Origin: Roseobacter sp.
GTDB lineage: Bacteria; Pseudomonadota; Alphaproteobacteria; Rhodobacterales; Rhodobacteraceae
DNA: 7,184 nt
Assembly (NCBI GenBank): GCA_024636425.1
Contig: JAGXHB010000228.1
Coordinates: forward strand, 1-7,184
Direction: 5' to 3'
In this document: piece by piece, positions 1-5,274 of the stretch
Numbering within the stretch: position 1 is the first letter of the stretch
Layout of the letters: each line of letters opens with the position of its first letter
Notes under the pieces: model-generated
The model's input: only the letters and a program-made list of their open reading frames with translations
The model's database searches: none
What the model was told of the DNA's origin: nothing
Made by a program: the position numbers and the translations under genes

Positions 1-651
1 CTCGCCAATCTGATCGCCTACTCGCGCCGCTTTGCCATTCCGCTGATCGGGATCACCAGCCGCGAGGGGTCAAGCCTTGGGGCACAATGCGATGTGATCC
101 TCCTGCTGCCGCAACTGGCCGAAGCGTGTGGCACCGGCGTTGTGCCTTCGACGTCGACGACGATGACCCTGGCAATGGGGGATGCGGTTGCGATTGCGCT
201 GATGGAAAACCGCGCCTTCACCGCTGAACACTTCCGGGATTTCCATCCCGGCGGCAAACTTGGTGCGCGGTTAAGTCGGGTGTCTGATCTGATGCATACC
301 GGCGATGCGCTGCCGCTGGTATCCATCGACGCGCCGATGTCTGATGCGTTGATGGCGATGAGCAGCAAATCCTTTGGCGTTGTCATCATCACCAACGCGG
401 ACGGCACGCTTGCGGGCATCATCACCAGCGGCGATCTGGGGCGGCATCTGAACGGCTTGATGGACAAGACCGCACGCGACGTGATGACGGCAAACCCCGT
501 CACGATTGCACCCGAAGCGCTGGCGGAAAAGGCAGTGGGCATCATGAACACCCGCAAGATTACATGTCTGCTGGTGATTGACCCGAAAGGGCCGGACGTC
601 CCGACCGGCCTGCTGCATATCCACGACTGTCTGCGCGTGGGGCTGGGGTAA
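1..651 (+). CDS. kdsD: Arabinose-5-phosphate isomerase KdsD (KpsF/GutQ family), 5' end cut off by window
   Basis: The last 216 residues of a KpsF/GutQ sugar-phosphate isomerase are visible. Judged against the E. coli enzyme of about 328 residues, roughly 110 N-terminal residues lie before the window. The family converts D-ribulose 5-phosphate to D-arabinose 5-phosphate in the cytoplasm, the entry step to Kdo for lipopolysaccharide. In window residue numbers, the end of the SIS domain carries the PSTSTTMTLAMGDA segment (49-62) and the family signature FHPGGKLG (81-88), whose histidine H82 is a conserved active-site residue. Two CBS domains follow, at about 93-150 and 157-214, as in full-length KdsD. 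The TAA stop lies 6 nt before the lptC start, so the gene is probably the head of, or part of, a kdsD-lptCAB transcription unit. That makes sense because Kdo made here ends up in the LPS that the Lpt proteins export. Family assignment is firm; KdsD rather than a GutQ-like paralogue rests on the lpt context. Confidence 0.93.
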   Translation, partial: LANLIAYSRRFAIPLIGITSREGSSLGAQCDVILLLPQLAEACGTGVVPSTSTTMTLAMGDAVAIALMENRAFTAEHFRDFHPGGKLGARLSRVSDLMHTGDALPLVSIDAPMSDALMAMSSKSFGVVIITNADGTLAGIITSGDLGRHLNGLMDKTARDVMTANPVTIAPEALAEKAVGIMNTRKITCLLVIDPKGPDVPTGLLHIHDCLRVGLG

Positions 652-657
652 GCCACC

Positions 658-1266
658 ATGCACGGGGACAGCTACACAAAACTGGTGTCCTTGCTGAAGG
701 TGCTGTTCCCGCTTGCCGCCCTTGCGTTGCTGTCGACCCTGTTTCTCTTGTCGCGCAAGATTGATCCCGGTCAGGCAATCCCCTTTGCCGACAAGGAAAT
801 TCAGGACAGGTTGCGTGACCAGCAGATCACCGGCCCGTTCTTTAGCGGAGCGACCGCAGACGGAGACCAGTTGTCGTTCTATGCTGATGTGCTGACGACC
901 CCGGACGGCGAGATTGGATCGAACGAGGCGCAGAATGTGCGTGCCACATTCAATGTCATTGGCGGCAGTACCGTTCGTTTACAGTCGGACACGGCCAGGT
1001 TCGCATTGGCGGATGATCGCGCGGAGCTGGAAGGGGGCGTCGTTATCAACACCTCGACGGGGTATGAGTTGATGAGCGACCGCATGATCTCGGAGCTGTC
1101 GTCGTTGAACGTGGAATCGCCCGGTCCTGTTTCCGGCACTTCCCCGGCTGGCACAGTTGAAGCAGGGTCCATGACGATCTCCAGATCCGGTGATGACGGT
1201 GGTGCCCAATTGCTTTTCACAAACCGGGTGAAACTGATATACAAACCGAAACCCATGATAGAGTGA
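658..1266 (+). CDS. lptC: LPS export protein LptC
   Basis: A 202-residue protein of the LptC (formerly DUF1239) family, slightly longer than the 191 residues of E. coli LptC. A short cytoplasmic N-terminus is followed by one hydrophobic membrane segment (about residues 10-31), then a periplasmic part made of alternating beta-type stretches, as expected for the LptC beta-jellyroll. The C-terminal strand LLFTNRVKLIY (about 185-195) is typical of the family. LptC anchors in the inner membrane, binds the LptBFG transporter and hands LPS to LptA. The ATG start is 6 nt after the kdsD stop and is preceded by a G-rich stretch; it places the membrane segment correctly at the N-terminus. The gene end overlaps the predicted lptA start by 4 nt. 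The partner permeases LptF and LptG are not in the window, so they must be encoded elsewhere. Confidence 0.93.
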   Translation: MHGDSYTKLVSLLKVLFPLAALALLSTLFLLSRKIDPGQAIPFADKEIQDRLRDQQITGPFFSGATADGDQLSFYADVLTTPDGEIGSNEAQNVRATFNVIGGSTVRLQSDTARFALADDRAELEGGVVINTSTGYELMSDRMISELSSLNVESPGPVSGTSPAGTVEAGSMTISRSGDDGGAQLLFTNRVKLIYKPKPMIE

Positions 1267-1757
1267 CGCGCGTGAGACATCTTTTGCTGCCGATAATTTT
1301 ACTTCTCTCTGCCGTTGCCGTGGCGGCACAGGGAACCAACGTCGCGTTTGGAACAATCCGCCAGGACACCGGGCTGCCTGTCGAAGTGACGGCAGATAAC
1401 CTTTCGGTTGATCAAGCAACGGGAACTGCAATTTTCAACGGAAATGTCTTGATCGGTCAGGGCGAGATGCGCCTCTCTGCGGCTGAGGTTTTGGTCGTCT
1501 ACCGCGACCAGACCGAAGGGATCGCACGGCTTGAGGCCACGGGCGGCGTAACGCTGGTGTCCGGCGATGACGCTGCCGAATCACAGCGTGCTGACTATGA
1601 TATCGACAGCGGGACCATCGTCATGTCCGGCAACGTGCTCCTGACCCAAGGGCGCAACGCGATAAGCTCTGACAAGATGAGCGTCAAACTGTCTGACGGA
1701 ACGGCTCAAATGTCGGGACGGGTCAGAACGGTTTTGCAAACGGGTAGCGACAACTGA
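1263..1757 (+). CDS. lptA: LPS transport periplasmic protein LptA
   Basis: A 164-residue OstA-domain protein. The N-terminus has a clear Sec signal peptide: basic residues R3 and R5, a hydrophobic core over about 7-20, and a likely signal peptidase I site after the AVAVAA stretch near residue 22. The mature part begins the OstA/LptA jellyroll with PVEVTADNLSVDQATGTAIF, followed by repeated beta-strand patterns of the type G-V-L-QG. LptA multimerises across the periplasm as the bridge carrying LPS from LptC to LptD. It is a little shorter than the 185-residue E. coli protein. The GTG at 1263 overlaps the lptC stop (GTGA), a typical coupling arrangement. A second GTG at 1272 gives an equally good signal peptide and has a weak AGAG ribosome site at 1260-1263, so the start is uncertain by three codons. 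The stop overlaps the lptB ATG by one base. Confidence 0.92.
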   Translation: MTRVRHLLLPIILLLSAVAVAAQGTNVAFGTIRQDTGLPVEVTADNLSVDQATGTAIFNGNVLIGQGEMRLSAAEVLVVYRDQTEGIARLEATGGVTLVSGDDAAESQRADYDIDSGTIVMSGNVLLTQGRNAISSDKMSVKLSDGTAQMSGRVRTVLQTGSDN

Positions 1758-2515
1758 TGTCATCCCCGTCGCTTACCGTCTCTGATGGTGCAGGTGGGCT
1801 GCACATTGAACATTTGCGTAAATCATATCGCAAGAAGACCGTGATCCGCGACTTCTCGATGCATCTGGACCGGGGCGAGGTCGTGGCCCTGCTCGGGCCG
1901 AACGGGTCGGGTAAGACGACGACCTTCTATGCGGTTGCAGGCCTTGTCATGCCCGAAGGCGGCACTGTCACGATTGATGGCAAGGATGTCACCACCTTGC
2001 CGATGTACCGGCGCGCGCAGCTTGGTATCGGGTATCTGCCGCAGGAAATGAGCATCTTTCGAGGGCTTAGCGTGCAGGACAACATTTCTGCGATCCTCGA
2101 CATTTCATTGCCGGACGCCCGCAGCCGTCGTGAACGGCTCGAGGCGTTGTTGTCCGAATTCTCGATCGAACACCTGCGGCGTGCGCCTGCGCTGGCGCTG
2201 TCCGGTGGTGAACGACGCCGGGTAGAAATTGCACGCTGTCTTGCGGCAAACCCCAAATATCTGCTGCTGGATGAACCGTTTGCCGGTGTCGATCCGATTT
2301 CGGTAGACGACATCCGGCAGTTGGTCGGCGACCTGAAGAAACGCGGAATCGGTGTGCTGATCACAGACCACAACGTCCGCGAAACGCTCGAAATCGTGGA
2401 CCGGGCCTACATCCTGCACGAAGGCAAGGTGCTGATGTCCGGCACCCCCGCCGAGGTAGTGCAGAATGAAAACGTGCGCCGGGTTTATCTGGGCGACAAC
2501 TTCCGTATTTCCTGA
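1757..2515 (+). CDS. lptB: LPS export ABC transporter ATPase LptB
   Basis: A 252-residue ABC ATPase with all nucleotide-binding motifs intact: Walker A GPNGSGKT (47-54), Q-loop Q96, signature LSGGE (148-152), Walker B YLLLDEP (168-174) with the catalytic E173, and the switch histidine H205. The C-terminus RRVYLGDNFRIS is the characteristic LptB ending and separates it from branched-chain amino-acid ATPases such as LivF and LivG. Two copies energise LptFG to extract LPS from the inner membrane. It is about 10 residues longer than E. coli LptB, owing to a variable N-terminal extension. The ATG shares one base with the lptA stop (TGATG), and no separate strong ribosome site is visible, so translation is probably coupled to lptA. 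Confidence 0.97.
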   Translation: MSSPSLTVSDGAGGLHIEHLRKSYRKKTVIRDFSMHLDRGEVVALLGPNGSGKTTTFYAVAGLVMPEGGTVTIDGKDVTTLPMYRRAQLGIGYLPQEMSIFRGLSVQDNISAILDISLPDARSRRERLEALLSEFSIEHLRRAPALALSGGERRRVEIARCLAANPKYLLLDEPFAGVDPISVDDIRQLVGDLKKRGIGVLITDHNVRETLEIVDRAYILHEGKVLMSGTPAEVVQNENVRRVYLGDNFRIS

Positions 2516-2567
2516 TTTTCCGTTAACAAAACTGGCCGTTTTCCGCAGATAGTTCGCTCGGTTTTAT

Positions 2568-2597
2568 TTGACATCTCCCGGTGTTCTGGCGCTCAAT
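2568..2597 (+). promoter_or_regulatory. Candidate sigma-70 promoter for hpf-ptsN
   Basis: A perfect TTGACA -35 hexamer lies at 2568-2573 in the 252-nt gap between lptB and hpf. The best -10 candidate at workable spacing is the weak CTCAAT at 2592-2597 (18-nt spacer, 3 of 6 consensus matches). A start of transcription near 2604 would give hpf a leader of about 160 nt. Weak -10 elements are common in alphaproteobacterial promoters, but the match is incomplete and this remains a prediction. It would allow hpf and ptsN to be expressed separately from the lpt genes. Confidence 0.38.
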
Positions 2598-2705
2598 AGA
2601 AAGTATGGCGACACTACGATCCACGTTTGTCCTGCGCTTTCCTCCCCTTGAAGGGACGGGTGCATTCACGCTGGACGCAGCGCCATTCACCCGCATCTGA
2701 TGTCG

Positions 2706-2732
2706 CAGGGTGCCGCACTTTGCTGCGGCCTG
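2706..2732 (+). other. Stem-loop in the hpf leader
   Basis: The arms GCCGCA (2712-2717) and TGCGGC (2724-2729) are perfect complements around a 6-nt loop. The stem can be extended past a 3-nt bulge by CAG (2706-2708) pairing with CTG (2730-2732). There is no T-run behind it, so it does not look like an intrinsic terminator. It sits about 25 nt before the hpf ribosome site and could affect transcript stability or translation, or be incidental in GC-rich sequence. The remainder of the 2516-2767 gap shows no convincing gene and no clear terminator after lptB. Confidence 0.35.
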
Positions 2733-2756
2733 TTGTGATGTCGGAACGATAATAAC

Positions 2757-2763
2757 AAGGAGA
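2757..2763 (+). promoter_or_regulatory. Strong ribosome binding site of hpf
   Basis: AAGGAGA, a near-perfect Shine-Dalgarno match, ends 4 nt before the ATG at 2768 and fixes the hpf start. It is the strongest ribosome site in the window, which suits a protein made in large amounts on entry to stationary phase. Confidence 0.8.
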
Positions 2764-2767
2764 CCTT

Positions 2768-3334
2768 ATGCGGTACCAAATCAGTGGCAAACAAATCGAC
2801 ATCGGCGACGCGTTGCAAACGCATGTAAAAACCGAGCTTGGTGAAGCGATCAAGAAATATGCGGAACGCCCCACGGACGCTACTGTGGTGTTTTCCAAGT
2901 CTGCGCACGAATTTGTCTGCGAGGCCACGGTGCATCTATCGACAGGACTTACGGCTTCCGCAAAGGCTCATGCTACTGATATATATGGTTCTTTCGACTC
3001 CTGCGCTGCCAAAATGGAAAAACAGCTGCGCAGATACAAGCGCCGGCTCAAGGACCACCATCGGTCGCGTGCGGAACCTGTTGAACTTTTCGGTGCATCC
3101 TCTTATATCCTCGCCTCAGAAAGCGATTCAGACGCCCAGGAACCCGAAACTCTCAATCCCATGATTATTGCCGAGATGCAGACAAAGATCGCAACCTTGT
3201 CTGTCGGTGAAGCAGTTATGCAGATGGAAATTTCGGGGTCACCTGTTGTTGTGTTTCGTAAACAGGGCCAGGAAGGCGTGAACGTTGTCTACCGTCGTGA
3301 GGACGGAAACATCGGCTGGATAGACCCCTCATAG
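2768..3334 (+). CDS. hpf: Ribosome hibernation promoting factor, long form (HPF/RaiA family)
   Basis: A 188-residue long-type HPF. The N-terminal S30AE domain (about 1-100) binds the decoding centre of the 30S subunit and ends in a very basic helix (about 84-101, rich in K and R). A variable acidic linker follows (about 115-128), then the C-terminal dimerisation domain (about 129-188), recognised by the pattern SVGEAVMQMEISG, VVVFRK and VNVVYRREDGNIGWIDP. In long HPFs this C-terminal domain pairs two ribosomes into inactive 100S particles. Short HPF/YfiA proteins lack it. The strong ribosome site 4 nt upstream supports the start. The gene is 40 nt from ptsN and probably cotranscribed with it, an order conserved in many proteobacteria. 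A candidate promoter and a long leader precede it. Confidence 0.95.
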   Translation: MRYQISGKQIDIGDALQTHVKTELGEAIKKYAERPTDATVVFSKSAHEFVCEATVHLSTGLTASAKAHATDIYGSFDSCAAKMEKQLRRYKRRLKDHHRSRAEPVELFGASSYILASESDSDAQEPETLNPMIIAEMQTKIATLSVGEAVMQMEISGSPVVVFRKQGQEGVNVVYRREDGNIGWIDPS

Positions 3335-3374
3335 ACGCAACGGATCGCGAAGGCGTTCCAGAAGAGCGAGCAGA

Positions 3375-3839
3375 ATGAATTTTGCGACACTCCTAAAACC
3401 GAGTGCGATCAAAGTGCTCACCTCATCGTCGAGCAAGAAACGCTTGCTCCACGATATCGGTGAGCTGGCGCATCAAGCTTACGGTCTGGAAGCCGCAGCG
3501 GTCGTCGAAGCATTGCTTACGCGCGAATCCCTTGGTCCGACAGGTGTCGGCCATGGGGTCGCGCTGCCCCATGCGCGGCTGGAAGGTCTGGACGATGTGC
3601 TGGGGGCCTTCGTGCTGCTGGACAAGCCGATCGACTTCAACGCGGTTGACCGCCAGCCGGTCGATATCGCCTTTGCGCTCTTCGCACCCGAGAGTGCCGG
3701 TGTTGAACATCTCAAGGCGTTGGCGCTGGTGTCGCGCACCTTGCGCAACGCGTCCGTCTGTTCAAAACTGCGGGCCAACCCGGAACCTGCCACGCTTTTC
3801 ACGATCCTGACCGAAGCGCAGGACACAAAAGCGGCTTAG
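3375..3839 (+). CDS. ptsN: PTS IIA-like nitrogen regulatory protein PtsN (EIIA-Ntr)
   Basis: A 154-residue EIIA-Ntr protein matching the family's usual length. The active-site region contains TRESLGPTGVGHGVALPHAR, where H66 in the ALPHAR motif corresponds to the phosphorylated histidine of E. coli PtsN (H73) and H60 is the supporting conserved histidine. PtsN is a cytoplasmic phosphoacceptor of the nitrogen phosphotransferase relay (PtsP, then NPr, then PtsN). It acts by regulating partner proteins, for example potassium transport and stress signalling in other bacteria, and not by sugar uptake. The ATG follows a modest purine-rich GAGCGAG site. No NPr or rapZ gene follows; instead the next gene is on the opposite strand, its stop codon only 4 nt away, with no visible hairpin terminator between them. 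Confidence 0.95.
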   Translation: MNFATLLKPSAIKVLTSSSSKKRLLHDIGELAHQAYGLEAAAVVEALLTRESLGPTGVGHGVALPHARLEGLDDVLGAFVLLDKPIDFNAVDRQPVDIAFALFAPESAGVEHLKALALVSRTLRNASVCSKLRANPEPATLFTILTEAQDTKAA

Positions 3840-3843
3840 GCGG

Positions 3844-5271
3844 TCAGGCCCAGCTGTCGTACCCGAAGATCATGTAATCCCGCTGATAGGCGTCTGCCGC
3901 GAGCGATTCGATTTCATCGTCGTAAATCTGCGAGAGCTCGTATGGGCCTGTTTTTGAGCGCGCGGGCAGGGTCGGCGCAGATGTATGGCCCACAGCAGCC
4001 GCAAGTTCCGCCAGATCGCGTGCAAGATCCGTCTCGCGGATAATGCGATCGGGCAGCGCAAACTCCCCAAACCCTTGCAGCGCTTGCGCCTGCGTACACC
4101 ATGCCTGATCGACGCGAATGGCCGTTTGACCGTTCAGATTGCCCTTGAGGAAGGTCAGAAACGCTTTGAAAGCCGCGCCGTGTGCTGCCGCATCATAGCT
4201 TGCATCAGGTTCACCGTCGGGCAGCGGCAGCTTGTACCGCTTGATCAAGGTCGCCCGCAGTTGATTATAGCTGCCCTTGCCTGTTGTCACGATGTGCCGG
4301 CAAAACGCATCATGAGCCCGGTCCACGGGATGGCGCAACACGGTGAAGCTGCGGTGACCGATATTGCGACGTTTCCACTGGCGCAGATCTTTCTGGTTCA
4401 TCTTGGTCAGCAGACCGTTCAGTTTGACCCCGTCCAGCGCCGCCAGCCACTCCAGCACCTGTGGCTCCGGCCCGCTGCGCAGCGGCAGATACAAAAGCGG
4501 AGTTTCCGCCGCAGCAACATAGGACGGCACGACAGGCCCGCGACGCGGTTCGAAATTCGGGGTCCGGGTCAGATCAAACCGGTCGAGCCTGCCAAGTGCC
4601 GCCAGCATGTCGTCATAGTTGCCGACCTTGGCTGAAATCGGGTCCGGGTTCTGTTTCTTGAGGCTCTTGTCCAGCGCCTCAAGCGACTCGTCAACGCCAA
4701 GATACCGCGCAAGTCCGTTCATAACCTCGACACTTTGCAGATCTTCGTAGGCGACATAGAACGCAGTCTGCCCAGCGATCTGAAGCTGGTTCAGCAAGGT
4801 AATCTGAAACGCCTGAAGCGCCTCCAGATGGGCGGCGAACTCCGCCTCGTCAAAGACCGCCTGCCCGGCCTTGTGCGCCTTCATGTCTGTCAGTTTCCAT
4901 TGACCGGTCGCCTGCGCGATCTTCCAGCTGACATAGCTTTCGACAGGGTTTCGCGTCAGAATGATCTTGGCGCAGCTTTCATCCTTCAGAATGGAGTCAA
5001 GCACGCGCGGGTCGTGGTCGTGAAAATACCGGAACCCGCCGATACCATCCGATTTCGTGCGGATCGCCGTCAAAAGCGTCTGCGGATCAGCGTCGCGGGC
5101 TTCCTGATCCACGCCCAGAATATCCGTCGATTTGGGATAGCCGATAAAATGCGGATTGAACGCCTCGCCGTGACACGAGATGCCGGAAAATGCGTTGAGA
5201 TTGGTCTCGAGAAAATTTGAACCGGTGCGCATCTCGGCGAACACGACAAAGCTGCTGAAATTTCGGGTCAT
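3844..5271 (-). CDS. Two-domain sulfotransferase (NodH/Stf0-like N-terminal domain, divergent second sulfotransferase-like domain)
   Basis: A 475-residue protein, nearly twice the size of a single Stf0/NodH sulfotransferase. Residues about 1-225 form a complete first domain. The PAPS 5'-phosphosulfate loop is MRTGSNFLET (14-23), HGEAFNP (34-40) lies where Stf0 enzymes carry their catalytic region, and the 3'-phosphate site is ILTRNPVESYVS (104-115), with R107 and S115 the expected ligands. Residues about 256-475 look like a second sulfotransferase fold. TVLRHPVDRAHDAFCRH (310-326) resembles the 3'-phosphate site of the sulfotransferase-2 family, and the C-terminal IYDDEIESLAADAYQRDYMI segment (449-468) resembles that family's end. 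The matching 5' loop seems to be YLPLRSGPEPQVL (261-273), which lacks the usual K-T/S-G-S/T pattern. The protein has no signal peptide or membrane segment, so it is probably cytoplasmic and transfers sulfate from PAPS to a glycan or lipid-linked sugar. It starts 3 nt after the upstream glycosyltransferase stop with no clear ribosome site, implying coupled translation. The acceptor is unknown. Confidence 0.82.
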   Translation of the reverse strand: MTRNFSSFVVFAEMRTGSNFLETNLNAFSGISCHGEAFNPHFIGYPKSTDILGVDQEARDADPQTLLTAIRTKSDGIGGFRYFHDHDPRVLDSILKDESCAKIILTRNPVESYVSWKIAQATGQWKLTDMKAHKAGQAVFDEAEFAAHLEALQAFQITLLNQLQIAGQTAFYVAYEDLQSVEVMNGLARYLGVDESLEALDKSLKKQNPDPISAKVGNYDDMLAALGRLDRFDLTRTPNFEPRRGPVVPSYVAAAETPLLYLPLRSGPEPQVLEWLAALDGVKLNGLLTKMNQKDLRQWKRRNIGHRSFTVLRHPVDRAHDAFCRHIVTTGKGSYNQLRATLIKRYKLPLPDGEPDASYDAAAHGAAFKAFLTFLKGNLNGQTAIRVDQAWCTQAQALQGFGEFALPDRIIRETDLARDLAELAAAVGHTSAPTLPARSKTGPYELSQIYDDEIESLAADAYQRDYMIFGYDSWA

Positions 5272-5274
5272 GAG

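Noticed and set aside
18..663. Minus-strand open frames opposite kdsD
   Set aside because: The plus strand encodes an unmistakable SIS-CBS-CBS protein; the reverse translations are low-complexity, rich in Ser, Arg and Pro, and without domain signal.
2527..2541. AAAAC-TGGCC-GTTTT inverted repeat after lptB as a terminator
   Set aside because: The stem is only five mostly A-T pairs, and only four T residues form the 3' arm itself; it is not a credible intrinsic terminator.
2647..2652. CTTGAA resembling a heat-shock (RpoH) -35 element
   Set aside because: No matching -10 element is found at the expected distance; the short CCCT/AGGG inverted repeat around it is too small to mean anything.
2605..2700. 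A 31-codon open frame starting with ATG in the lptB-hpf gap
   Set aside because: It has no usable ribosome site (the purine stretch sits 1 nt from the ATG), no recognisable sequence and an unremarkable length for chance; it would need conservation evidence.
2748..2753. GATAAT as a -10 element just before hpf
   Set aside because: No -35 hexamer lies at suitable spacing, and the resulting transcript would start at the Shine-Dalgarno sequence itself.
2614..2935. Minus-strand open frames across the lptB-hpf gap into hpf
   Set aside because: They overlap the start of hpf antisense, show no domain and have no supporting start signals.
3985..5220. Plus-strand open frames (3985-4635 and 4735-5220) opposite the sulfotransferase
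   Set aside because: They have the same register relationship as above, no recognisable motif and no proper ribosome site; they are shadows of the sulfotransferase gene.
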